Below are positions 13,082 to 19,678 of a stretch of DNA of 33,356 nucleotides, piece by piece. The translations under genes were made by a program, and so were the position numbers. Where the stretch lies: the IMG/VR virus record IMGVR_UViG_3300035158_000257, positions 1 to 33,356 of that record, one strand, 5' to 3'. Each line of letters opens with the position of its first letter. The first letter of the stretch is position 1. The notes below the pieces were generated by a model, which worked only from the letters and a program-made list of their open reading frames with translations, was not told the origin of the DNA and did no database searches. This DNA is from a virus.

Positions 13082-13633
13082 ATGTTTTTTCTGCGCCGAA
13101 GCTACGTTGTGCACAAGGATGAGATTGTCAGTCTGTCGGACACTGAATACAGAGTAATGCTGCACTTAGCTATAAATGCCGGGCAGTGGTGCTCGAAGCG
13201 GGACATCATTGCTATCGTGTGGCCTGAAAAGGACCCGTATGAAAATATCGTAGCCGACTACGTAAGTCGTCTGCGGGCGAAGCTCGGCGATGACGTCATC
13301 CAAACTAACTCACGGCGCCCGGAAACCGCGTACCGAACGCATGAAGCCGTAGAGGGGTCAGTGATCACCCCGCGTTGGGCGGCCGTGGCCGCAGTACACT
13401 CACCGGATGTAAACTACGAGATAGTCGATATCGAAACCAATAGAACGATAGCTCACATCTACCATCGAAACCCGCGCTACGCCCGGGCCTGTGCGTTGGC
13501 TGAAGAGCTACGGACAGCCCTCGGGGGCGTCGTGGAGGTGCTCAAGGGTGAGGCGAGTACGAAAGAGCGACAGTTCAGTTTACAGATGGCTGAAGACGTT
13601 TTGCAGTTAGTGGAGGGGACAGAAAACAAATGA
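13082..13633 (+). CDS. PhoB/OmpR-type winged-helix protein with C-terminal extension
   Basis: ATG 13082 lies behind AGGAGGAGA. Residues about 15-75 form an OmpR/PhoB-type winged helix (LSDTEYRVMLHLAINAGQW, RDIIAIVWPEKDP, IVADYVSRLRAKLGDDVIQT), paralogous to the 9571 product. The second half (about residues 95-183) has a separate alpha/beta region (YEIVDIETNRTIAHIYHRNPR) and a Glu-rich helical tail. It resembles short phage proteins that carry '.I......R....A.AL...L'. A transcription regulator is likely; no receiver domain. Its end overlaps the next gene (ATGA). Confidence 0.75.
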   Translation: MFFLRRSYVVHKDEIVSLSDTEYRVMLHLAINAGQWCSKRDIIAIVWPEKDPYENIVADYVSRLRAKLGDDVIQTNSRRPETAYRTHEAVEGSVITPRWAAVAAVHSPDVNYEIVDIETNRTIAHIYHRNPRYARACALAEELRTALGGVVEVLKGEASTKERQFSLQMAEDVLQLVEGTENK

Positions 13634-13917
13634 GACTTGTAAAAAGAACCTGGGTGACTATTTCTGACGACGAAGAGGAGCGCATTCGCATAGCACCTAG
13701 CGCGGGGCCCCCTGAATGGATCGAGGGGTTTATAGTACCCGTTACGACGGTGCCCGATGATGAGGCTCACGACCTTGAGCGTCAGTTCCAAGAGGACGTA
13801 CGTGGCCCTGAGCTGCGCGCGATGTGTGGCACCTGTCGAACGCTAGAGGCGATGTTTAGAAGTGGCGGTTCTACACACGAATCCTGCCCCTGTGAGTGCG
13901 GGGAGGCCACAGAATGA
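13630..13917 (+). CDS. small acidic Cys-rich protein
   Basis: ATG 13630 overlaps the previous stop. The 95-residue product is acidic and ends with CGTCRTLEAMF...ESCPCECGE: two CxxC-type pairs (about residues 66-69 and 87-91), compatible with one zinc site. Its stop overlaps the start of the next, membrane gene. Function unknown. Confidence 0.65.
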   Translation: MRLVKRTWVTISDDEEERIRIAPSAGPPEWIEGFIVPVTTVPDDEAHDLERQFQEDVRGPELRAMCGTCRTLEAMFRSGGSTHESCPCECGEATE

Positions 13918-14108
13918 CGTACATCGGCATCGTTTTGACGTTGATTCTCATCGTGAACTTTCTCGCCTGGGTGACGCTACTAGCTAAGCTAGAGAACATT
14001 TATATGCATATACTTCGGAGCAAGTATGGGCCGCGCACGAGTCACGGGGCGCTCACACAGGAAGAGCTCGAGACGCTTTACGAAACGGGCGTCTGGCCGG
14101 AAGACTAA
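13914..14108 (+). CDS. small single-span membrane protein
   Basis: I place the start at ATG 13914 (ATGA overlap, GGGGAGG 6 nt upstream) rather than an in-frame GTG at 13896. The 64-residue product has one N-terminal transmembrane helix (IGIVLTLILIVNFLAWVTLL) and a soluble tail with GALTQEELETLYETG. It opens a run of small membrane proteins up to 15188. Lysis, superinfection exclusion or envelope modification are possible roles. Confidence 0.65.
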   Translation: MTYIGIVLTLILIVNFLAWVTLLAKLENIYMHILRSKYGPRTSHGALTQEELETLYETGVWPED

Positions 14109-14188
14109 TTACAAGGAAAATTAGAGCTACGTTCTCAACTTCATTTGCGTAGTCGCTTTACTTCTAGGTTGATTTGGAGGAAGATACA

Positions 14189-14626
14189 ATGACGAATTGG
14201 ACTTTGGATAATATATTGGATTTTGTTTATCACACAGCGGGGGCACTCAATAGGATCGAACGCATGTTTATAGATATGACAACCTGGGCAGTAATCGATG
14301 GTTTGGATCTTTCAGAAACCCCTATGACTCCTGAGGATCGCTTTGAGGCAACACGAGCGTTGGTTATCGATGAGCTAGATCGTCTTAATGTGAAGCTCGG
14401 GGGTCAAGTAGAACCCCGAGAGCTCCCCTTACCTCGGGAGTTCGTCATGTCCACACTTCGTGACGCCCGTGAAAAACTGATCGAGACAACGTCGTGCGAA
14501 TGTAGCTGTATACCACGGACGGGGGAAGTTTGTGTTCAGTGCCGTTTGGAAGAGCTGCTTGATATGCTGGCGGACACGGGAGACGGAGACGATGACTGCA
14601 CAAAGCGCAAGGAGAACGCGATTTAA
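14189..14626 (+). CDS. helical protein with C-terminal Cys cluster
   Basis: I place the start at ATG 14189 with GGAGGAAG upstream; an in-frame TTG at 14174 overlaps that site. The 145-residue product is helical (NILDFVYHTAGALNRIERMF, TPEDRFEATRALVIDELDRL). It carries CECSC...CVQC around residues 107-122, a likely metal site, before an acidic tail. It overlaps the next gene by about 35 nt. Function unknown. Confidence 0.7.
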   Translation: MTNWTLDNILDFVYHTAGALNRIERMFIDMTTWAVIDGLDLSETPMTPEDRFEATRALVIDELDRLNVKLGGQVEPRELPLPREFVMSTLRDAREKLIETTSCECSCIPRTGEVCVQCRLEELLDMLADTGDGDDDCTKRKENAI

Positions 14627-15026
14627 CGCTTTACCCCTGATTGTGCTCGTCGGGTTAGTACTGGCTTTGTTTAGTGGCGGACTCGTAGCTGAACGGACCG
14701 AGGCGCCACCGGCGGACATTCCAAGAGCTGCGCCACCGAATACTCATGCTCTGACAAAGCATCCAGAATCTGCAGGGGTGTACAAACGGTATAAGAATGG
14801 AGATTTCGATTGTCTCCGTATATATCTCCAGTTCGAGAGAAACAGACGTCTATACCGATTGTCATGGGACGGCATGACAATAGAGGGGGGAATTATCACG
14901 ACGATCTCCGGAAAGCACGTCACGAGCTACGTCGCGGACTGTACGTACTGGGAGAACGTCGTCGTCCGGGATGAGTACGTGCAAGTGTACGAGGGGGGAA
15001 CATGCGATGCCTACATGGATTACTGA
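14592..15026 (+). CDS. membrane-anchored or exported protein
   Basis: I place the start at ATG 14592; an upstream in-frame GTG at 14532 lies deep inside the previous gene. A basic N-terminus (TAQSARRTRF) and a hydrophobic segment (ALPLIVLVGLVLALFSGGLVA) form a signal anchor or signal peptide. About 105 residues with four cysteines follow, which would suit disulfides outside the membrane. The body looks beta-rich (GIITTISGKHVTSYVADC). Function unknown. Confidence 0.65.
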   Translation: MTAQSARRTRFNALPLIVLVGLVLALFSGGLVAERTEAPPADIPRAAPPNTHALTKHPESAGVYKRYKNGDFDCLRIYLQFERNRRLYRLSWDGMTIEGGIITTISGKHVTSYVADCTYWENVVVRDEYVQVYEGGTCDAYMDY

Positions 15027-15106
15027 CCTGGGGCTTCTTGGGGCTGGTCTTTTGGATATACTCTGCTGCCTCCGCTAAGGAATATCCATATGATGATGAC
15101 ATGTAG
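15002..15106 (+). CDS. 34-residue membrane micro-protein
   Basis: ATG 15002 has GAGGGGGG 4-5 nt upstream and overlaps the previous gene's end. The product has a hydrophobic helix (LLTWGFLGLVFWIYSAASA) with a signal-peptide-like ASA end, then a short acidic tail (KEYPYDDDM). It overlaps the next micro-gene, whose ribosome binding site lies within it. Confidence 0.5.
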   Translation: MRCLHGLLTWGFLGLVFWIYSAASAKEYPYDDDM

Positions 15107-15188
15107 ATTATTGCCAGCAGAAACGCATATCGTTGAGGTATTCACATGTGTGCTTTTAGGTTTCGTGCTTATATTGTTTTTGGATTGA
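15090..15188 (+). CDS. 32-residue membrane micro-protein
   Basis: Three consecutive ATG codons start at 15090, with AAGGA 8 nt upstream. The product ends in a strongly hydrophobic helix (VFTCVLLGFVLILFLD). It overlaps the 15002 frame by 17 nt. With 13914, 14592 and 15002 it forms a cluster of tiny membrane proteins. Confidence 0.45.
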   Translation: MMMTCRLLPAETHIVEVFTCVLLGFVLILFLD

Positions 15189-15204
15189 GCTAGGAGAGTC
15201 AAAC

Positions 15205-15933
15205 ATGGTGTATCGCATAATCAATGACCACGTCTTGACTACCGACAAGGTACAGAAGGGCTCTATAGACCTTATTGTCACCTCACCACCGTATAATTTG
15301 GCTGTCGCCTACGGGGACTACGACGACGAATTGCCCTACGAGGACTATCTCACTTTCAGTAGGAATTGGCTACGCCGGTGCTTCCAGTGGTTAAAGGACG
15401 ACGGGCGTTTGTGTTTGAATGTGCCTTTAGATACCAACAAGGGGGGAAAACGAAGTGTCGGTGCAGATTTAACAGTATGCGCCCAGGACGTTGGTTTCAA
15501 ATACCATACCACTATAATCTGGAACGAAGGAAACATATCTTGCAGAACGGCTTGGGGTTCGTGGATGAGCGCGTCGGCGCCCTATATCATCGCTCCTGTT
15601 GAGCTCATCGTTGTCCTATACAAAGATCACTGGAAAAAGTCGTCGGGATCGGGGGAGTCTGATATTGAGCGGGATGACTTTATCGAATGGACCAATGGCC
15701 TTTGGACGTTCTCAGGCGAAAGCAGGAAACGTGTCGGACATCCCGCTCCGTTTCCCGTAGAATTGCCTCACCGCTGCATAAAAATGTTCAGCTACGTTGG
15801 GGATATCGTTTTGGATCCATTTCTAGGCAGCGGTACTACGCTTGTTGCTACTGAACTGACCGGGAGACGCGGTCTGGGAATCGACATCAACGAAGATTAC
15901 TGTAAGCTCGCCGAAGATCGGCTATCTTGTTGA
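15205..15933 (+). CDS. site-specific DNA methyltransferase (beta class, N4-cytosine or N6-adenine)
   Basis: ATG 15205 follows TAGGAGAGTCAAAC. The 242-residue product has the catalytic motif TSPPYN at residues 26-31, a central region with GGKRSVGADLT and a target-recognition segment, and the AdoMet-binding motif FSYVGDIVLDPFLGSGTT near the C-terminus. Catalytic motif before AdoMet motif is the beta-class order. TSPPY is common in N4-cytosine enzymes, but N6-adenine cannot be excluded. No restriction enzyme gene is adjacent, so it is an orphan, plausibly protecting phage DNA from host restriction. Confidence 0.9.
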   Translation: MVYRIINDHVLTTDKVQKGSIDLIVTSPPYNLAVAYGDYDDELPYEDYLTFSRNWLRRCFQWLKDDGRLCLNVPLDTNKGGKRSVGADLTVCAQDVGFKYHTTIIWNEGNISCRTAWGSWMSASAPYIIAPVELIVVLYKDHWKKSSGSGESDIERDDFIEWTNGLWTFSGESRKRVGHPAPFPVELPHRCIKMFSYVGDIVLDPFLGSGTTLVATELTGRRGLGIDINEDYCKLAEDRLSC

Positions 15934-15938
15934 ATCCC

Positions 15939-16046
15939 ATGGACGTTATCGCTTGGCAAGGATTGAAACTATGTCTTAGCGACCTTTTGGCGGGGGGTAC
16001 TGCTCTAGCACAGCGGCAGTACATTAAGATGATCAATCGGTATTAG
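15939..16046 (+). CDS. possible 35-residue ORF
   Basis: ATG 15939 opens MDVIAWQGLKLCLSDLLAGG and ends at TAG 16046. No ribosome binding site is visible. Inside it, GTACTGC and GCAGTAC can form a 7-bp hairpin. This gap may instead be non-coding and part of the tRNA-like region. Confidence 0.3.
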   Translation: MDVIAWQGLKLCLSDLLAGGTALAQRQYIKMINRY

Positions 16047-16064
16047 TCAGGGACTAACCACCCC

Positions 16065-16134
16065 GGCCGCCGTCTGGTGACTCGTGGGGCTACACCCCCT
16101 GGGAGCAGGGCGTTCGATTCCCCTGAGGCGGCCT
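16065..16134 (+). tRNA. tRNA-like element (degenerate cloverleaf)
   Basis: GGCCGCC (16065-16071) and GGCGGCC (16127-16133) form a perfect 7-bp acceptor-like stem. Inside lie GTC-TGGT-GAC (16072-16081), a truncated D-arm; TGGGG/CCCTG (16085-16089 with 16097-16101) closing the 7-base loop CTACACC; GGAG as variable loop; and CAGGG/CCCTG (16106-16110 with 16121-16125) closing a loop with GTTCGATTC, the T-loop signature. The D-arm is too short and the T-loop too long (10 nt) for a normal tRNA. Anticodon position would be ACA. No CCA is encoded. Confidence 0.35.
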
Positions 16135-16180
16135 TGTAGGTAGGGCGAAAGGCGAGGGATTCTCTAAGAAGAGGAGGACA

Positions 16181-16348
16181 ATGACACGACGAAAAATAGT
16201 TGAGTGCCCGGAATGTAGGGGGGAAGGGCGCGTGTGGCGCGTCACGCGACATGTCTATGATTCTATTCATTCGGAGATCACGCCCAAGTGTGATGGTCGG
16301 GGCAAGGTAATAAGCAATAAGCGGAGGGACCACGCCGCATGCGAATAG
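16181..16348 (+). CDS. DnaJ-type zinc-finger micro-protein
   Basis: ATG 16181 follows AAGAGGAGGACA. The 55-residue product carries CPECRGEGRV (about residues 9-18) and later CDGRGKV, the CxxCxGxG style of the DnaJ cysteine-rich domain. The second repeat lacks one cysteine, so only part of the zinc site is conserved. Such mini-proteins are common in phages, where they are of unknown role. It overlaps the next gene by 10 nt. Confidence 0.65.
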   Translation: MTRRKIVECPECRGEGRVWRVTRHVYDSIHSEITPKCDGRGKVISNKRRDHAACE

Positions 16349-16572
16349 AGTTTAGACACTCGGGAACAGTTTTGTGGAGCTATACTAGTCTCACCCCTGT
16401 GCTGGTCCCTCGTGTTGGGGATATCGTCACAGCGTGGGGGGACATCAAAGAAGATATTAACTTAGGAAGTTGGCGCGTCACACAGGTAACTTGGGGATAC
16501 TACTCCGTACATCGAGAGGATGTCACCTGTGACAAATGTGTCGTTCTTGTCTGTGTCGAACCGCGGGACTAG
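16339..16572 (+). CDS. small beta-rich unknown protein
   Basis: ATG 16339 has GGAGGG about 11 nt upstream, inside the previous gene. The 77-residue product looks like a small beta barrel (PRVGDIVTAWG near the middle, then GSWRVTQVTWGYY), with a CDKC pair near residue 62. The 'P..GD.V......W.V....W' pattern is seen in small phage proteins of unknown role. Confidence 0.6.
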   Translation: MRIEFRHSGTVLWSYTSLTPVLVPRVGDIVTAWGDIKEDINLGSWRVTQVTWGYYSVHREDVTCDKCVVLVCVEPRD

Positions 16573-16574
16573 CT

Positions 16575-16631
16575 ATGATCGCGGGGTACCACTATAAACT
16601 AGATGATGAGGGGTTATCAAAACGAAAATGA
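16575..16631 (+). CDS. possible 18-residue coupling ORF
   Basis: ATG 16575 opens MIAGYHYKLDDEGLSKRK, and its TGA overlaps the ATG of the next gene. Only a weak purine run precedes it. GAGGGG inside it serves the next gene. It may be a coupling leader or chance. Confidence 0.25.
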   Translation: MIAGYHYKLDDEGLSKRK

Positions 16632-16990
16632 AATCACGCCAGATTACCGTTGAAACATCCTCGAGGGACGTCCGCGTCCGGGTTGTTAGACTTGATGAGG
16701 ACGGGCTACCTGGTATAGAAGAGTGGCATGATGAGTGCGGCGCACTTAGCAAAGGCGCTGAACAGGGGAATCTAGAAGCTACATTCCGGGACACCTGTAG
16801 TCTGGACCCTCTGGAGATTCTAGAAGATGTTGTCGAGGAGTACGCTGTTGTTGAAGATGCTAGTCATGTGCACTTAAAGCTCGGTGGAGAAGAGTGGCAT
16901 GTCAAGTTCCCGACACCGGTGGAAGAACATGATCTAAAACGCCGGTTAGTACAGATGTTGCTGGACGCCTATAAACTCGCGGGTTCCTGA
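16628..16990 (+). CDS. unknown acidic protein
   Basis: ATG 16628 has GAGGGG about 13 nt upstream and a likely coupling leader. The 120-residue product starts with a beta-rich part (SRQITVETSSRDVRVRVVRL), continues acidic, has a second beta part (HVHLKLGGEEWHVKF), and ends with a helix (DLKRRLVQMLLDAYKL). No family recognised. It directly precedes the ArsR-like gene, so the two may be co-regulated. Confidence 0.7.
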   Translation: MKSRQITVETSSRDVRVRVVRLDEDGLPGIEEWHDECGALSKGAEQGNLEATFRDTCSLDPLEILEDVVEEYAVVEDASHVHLKLGGEEWHVKFPTPVEEHDLKRRLVQMLLDAYKLAGS

Positions 16991-17001
16991 AGGAGATTAA
17001 A

Positions 17002-17298
17002 ATGGATCTTACAGACCTCTGTGATTTTTTGTCCGACTTAGGGCATCCCACACGGATAAGAATCCTGCAAGAAGCACTGAGACAGGGCTACATTACTACA
17101 GCACACGATATCTTCGAGGCTACCCCCGGAGCGCATCACCATTTGAGTGTCTTACGAGAAGCCGGTTTACTTGTCTCACCGCAACAGGCCGGGGGTTCGG
17201 GCCCTGTGCATATTATCTACCGTGTAGACGAGGCGAAAATGCGTAGAATTATCAATGCCCTGTCGGTCACTTTCTTTCAAATGGAAAATGAGTGTTGA
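17002..17298 (+). CDS. ArsR-type winged-helix transcription regulator
   Basis: ATG 17002 follows GAAGGAGATTAAA. The 98-residue product matches the ArsR/SmtB fold: LCDFLSDLGHPTRIRILQEAL, a helix-turn-helix around TTAHDIFEATPGAHHHLSVLREAGLLV, then a wing (VHIIYRVDEAKM) and a dimerisation helix. It lacks an obvious metal-binding ELCVC motif, so it is probably not a metal sensor. Promoter P3 and the inverted repeat lie directly downstream, and its stop overlaps the -35 box, so it is the best candidate to regulate the replication operon or itself. Confidence 0.8.
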   Translation: MDLTDLCDFLSDLGHPTRIRILQEALRQGYITTAHDIFEATPGAHHHLSVLREAGLLVSPQQAGGSGPVHIIYRVDEAKMRRIINALSVTFFQMENEC

Positions 17299-17324
17299 CA
17301 TGCACAGTGTCTGGGGATTATAAT
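17295..17324 (+). promoter_or_regulatory. near-consensus sigma-70 promoter P3 of the replication operon
   Basis: TTGACA (17295-17300) and TATAAT (17319-17324), both perfect consensus, are separated by 18 nt. Initiation near 17331 gives a leader of about 175 nt before ATG 17505. An overlapping frame at 17292-17492 starts inside this promoter and is therefore doubtful. Confidence 0.85.
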
Positions 17325-17365
17325 AGGGGTGCACCGTTGAGTAAGCCCCATACGGATTTCCTTGG

Positions 17366-17463
17366 AGATAGGCACTTCAAAGGTGCTCGTCGTCTGGTCC
17401 TCTCAGGGCCCGCCACCAAGGAATGGCGTATGGGAACGGGGAGCACCTTTGAAGTGCCTATCT
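17366..17463. repeat. perfect 23-bp inverted repeat in the leader of the replication operon
   Basis: 17366-17388 and 17441-17463 are exact reverse complements over 23 bases (AGATAGGCACTTCAAAGGTG plus CTC). The 52-nt spacer contains GGTCC/GGGCC-type pairings. Each arm is itself a small palindrome (GGCAC-TTCAAAG-GTGCT), so it could be a pair of operator sites on DNA or one long RNA stem. There is no T-run. It lies about 40 nt after the expected start of transcription and 40 nt before the nuclease gene. Confidence 0.8.
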
Positions 17464-17504
17464 GGTTGTTACATATGCGCTACGGGAATTAAGAAAGGGG
17501 GACG

Positions 17505-18494
17505 ATGTACGAGATACATATCTCCGAGGTAAACACATTTAGAAGCTGTCGCTTGAAGTGGCACTTCTCCAGTAGAAACCGTTTGAACCTGGAACACAAG
17601 TTCCCGTATTCTCCGTTTTTCATCGGCAGTGCGATGCACTACGGTATTGCCGCCTTCTACACAGGGGGGCTGGACGGCGCAAAGCGAGCCCTGTCGCAGT
17701 ATCTATCTCGGAAGACCGAGGATCTCGGCGCGTACAACCTCACTGGGGCGGAGTGGGCGAAGATCGACGAGGATATCGCGCTGGCCCACGGCATGATTGA
17801 GAACTATGCTCGGTGGTGGGGTAGCGGTCACGATGACTTCGATGTCGTGCCGGAGCTGCCCATTGTCGTAGATCGTGGTGACTACAAGTACCGCGGGACG
17901 GCAGATGGTTTGATCACCTGGAATGGGGAGCACTACTGGGCGGAGTTCAAGACCGCGGCGAGACTTCCGAAGTCTGGAGAGCCCCTTCTGTACGACAATC
18001 AGCACGTTGCCTATCTGTGGGGCGCGACACAGGATCCTTCGTATGCCGATCTGGACATCCAGGGCGTGTTGTTCACGTTCCTGCGGAAAAAGCTCCCGAC
18101 AGTGCCAAAGTTGACAAAGTCGGGCGCTGTGTCACGACGCAAGATCACAACGACCTACGAGACGTATCTACGGGTCATCCAGGAGAACGGCTTGGTTCCC
18201 TCGGACTACAGAGACTACCTGGAGCGTCTAAAAAATCAGGACAGTCCGTTCTTCCAGCGATACATGATGCGGAGAAACATGAGGCGCCTGAAGGTATTCG
18301 AGCGGGACTTTGAGAGCACCGTGGAAAAGATGACTAATGACCCTGAAATATACCCATCCCCCACACGATGGTACTGCTCCAGATGTCCATACAACGATTT
18401 ATGTAAAGTTTACCTCTATGGAGGTAATATCGAGCCGGTTGTCGAGGCCAACTACCGGCCGCGCGAGGCTAGCGAATTAGAAGTCATACCGTAG
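17505..18494 (+). CDS. PD-(D/E)XK nuclease with Fe-S cysteines (Cas4/RecB-like phage exonuclease)
   Basis: ATG 17505 follows AAAGGGGGACG. The 329-residue product has an N-terminal Cys in EVNTFRSCRLKWHF (C15). The nuclease core follows: FFIGSAMHYGIAAF, then GTADGLITWNGEHYWAEFKTAA (about residues 131-152) with the catalytic Asp and Glu-x-Lys, then QHVAYLWGA. A C-terminal WYCSRCPYNDLC (about residues 288-300) completes the four cysteines that hold an Fe-S cluster in Cas4/AddB-type enzymes. In phages such genes sit next to Sak4 and SSB genes, as here, and supply a recombination exonuclease. No CRISPR array or other Cas gene is present. Confidence 0.85.
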   Translation: MYEIHISEVNTFRSCRLKWHFSSRNRLNLEHKFPYSPFFIGSAMHYGIAAFYTGGLDGAKRALSQYLSRKTEDLGAYNLTGAEWAKIDEDIALAHGMIENYARWWGSGHDDFDVVPELPIVVDRGDYKYRGTADGLITWNGEHYWAEFKTAARLPKSGEPLLYDNQHVAYLWGATQDPSYADLDIQGVLFTFLRKKLPTVPKLTKSGAVSRRKITTTYETYLRVIQENGLVPSDYRDYLERLKNQDSPFFQRYMMRRNMRRLKVFERDFESTVEKMTNDPEIYPSPTRWYCSRCPYNDLCKVYLYGGNIEPVVEANYRPREASELEVIP

Positions 18495-18508
18495 ACAGGA
18501 GGGCAGAG

Positions 18509-19666
18509 ATGCCAGTTCAGAAGATAAGTCAGACGGTACCATATCTCAAGGTGCTCATTTATGGCGATAGTGGCGCTGGAAAAACGTGGCTTGCGGGTTC
18601 CGCAGCCGATGTAGAAGCTATGCGTCCTGTACTGTTCGTCGATTTGGAGTCGGGCGTGTTGTCTATTCGCGATCGCGATGTCGACTTGCTTCCAGTCAGA
18701 TCCCATGCGGACCTCCAGGAGTTATCCGATCTCATAAGCAACCCATCGCCCGAGGATGGCGAGGATGAGCCGTACAGAACAGTTGTAATCGATTCCCTTA
18801 CAGAGCTTTACGCGCTGAATATGGAGATACAGCTTCGTGCGGAGCAGCGCCCCAACGCCGTACCGGAGCTCAGGGACTGGCTGCAGTGTGTTTCTGAGGG
18901 GTCGCGTATTTTTATGGCGGATGGCTCAGAAAAACCGATTGAAAGTATCGTACCTGGAGACGTAGTTCTGGGTTTATCCCAGAAAAATCATTGTCGACTA
19001 GTACCTACTGTTGTCGATCGTGTTATTCTACAGGGAGAAAAACCTTGTGTGAAAGTTAATAACCTGCGGCTAACGGCAGATCATAGAGTTATGACCCGTG
19101 AAGACACACATCTTGCGTGGCGTACTCCGGAGGAATTGGCTACGCTTAATTCTGGTCCAGAAGTGGTCCAGTTGTCTACAGTACATAAGCGTGAAAAGAT
19201 TCTCGGACATCAAGTCCATAGTCTGTGGCGCTCAGGTTCCCTACACATGTCCAATCCAAAGAAACGACAAGTATACGATTTAACTACAGGGACGGGGAAC
19301 TTTTTCGCAGAGGGTATATTGGTTCACAACTGCACGAATAAGATGCGTCGCTTTTTACGCTTCGTCCGACAGCAGCCAATCCATTTTATTACAACCTGCC
19401 AGGCCCGTGTGCTAGACGATGAACTCACAGGGGCAGTATCCAGGGTACCTGATTTGCCCGGTAAGCTAGCGGGGCAGGTGGGGCACTTTTTTGACATCGT
19501 CGGTTACATCAAATCGTCTTTGGACCGCTCTGGAGAGACTGTAACGCGAACTTTGCAGGTACAGCCCTACCGAAGGGTTAGTGCTAAGGACCGCACCGGA
19601 CAATTTGGTGTGGCGGTAGAAGATCCAACGATGGCTAAACTATACTCGGCCATCACGGAAGAATAG
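18509..19666 (+). CDS. Sak4-like RecA-fold ATPase precursor interrupted by a mini-intein
   Basis: ATG 18509 has AGGAGGG upstream. The precursor is 385 residues; removing the intein (127-274) leaves a 237-residue RecA-like NTPase, the usual size of Sak4 annealing proteins. The N-extein carries Walker A (YGDSGAGKTWL, about residues 18-28) and Walker B (YRTVVIDSLTEL, 89-100). The C-extein starts at Cys275 and includes HFITTCQAR and a late DIVGYI strand. Neighbours are a Cas4-like nuclease and a DUF669 SSB, the standard Sak4 recombination set. Intein splicing would be needed for function; the insertion lies just after the Walker B region. Confidence 0.85.
   Translation: MPVQKISQTVPYLKVLIYGDSGAGKTWLAGSAADVEAMRPVLFVDLESGVLSIRDRDVDLLPVRSHADLQELSDLISNPSPEDGEDEPYRTVVIDSLTELYALNMEIQLRAEQRPNAVPELRDWLQCVSEGSRIFMADGSEKPIESIVPGDVVLGLSQKNHCRLVPTVVDRVILQGEKPCVKVNNLRLTADHRVMTREDTHLAWRTPEELATLNSGPEVVQLSTVHKREKILGHQVHSLWRSGSLHMSNPKKRQVYDLTTGTGNFFAEGILVHNCTNKMRRFLRFVRQQPIHFITTCQARVLDDELTGAVSRVPDLPGKLAGQVGHFFDIVGYIKSSLDRSGETVTRTLQVQPYRRVSAKDRTGQFGVAVEDPTMAKLYSAITEE
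18887..19330 (+). other. mini-intein (148 residues, no homing endonuclease) within the Sak4-like gene
   Basis: The element runs from Cys127 to Asn274 of the precursor. Block A is CVSEGSRIFMADGSEKPIES, with the first Cys as nucleophile. Block B is LRLTADHRVMT with the T-x-x-H residues. Block F is VYDLTTGTGNFFAEGILVHN, and block G ends in His-Asn before +1 Cys. All splicing residues are present. The region between blocks B and F is only about 58 residues, and I see no LAGLIDADG or HNH motif, so the intein is of minimal type and cannot home by itself. Confidence 0.9.
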
Positions 19667-19678
19667 CATCGGCATTAT

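Noticed and set aside
16065-16134. Ordinary functional tRNA
   Set aside because: D-arm and T-loop lengths break the standard cloverleaf and the anticodon would be the unusual ACA, so it is only called tRNA-like.
17292-17492. 66-codon frame from GTG 17292 between the ArsR-like and nuclease genes
   Set aside because: It begins inside the -35 box, has no ribosome binding site, and runs through both arms of the perfect inverted repeat, which explains the sequence better as promoter and leader.
17505-18494. Cas4 as part of a CRISPR system
   Set aside because: No Cas1, Cas2 or array is present, and the neighbours (Sak4-like ATPase, SSB-like protein) fit a phage recombination exonuclease.
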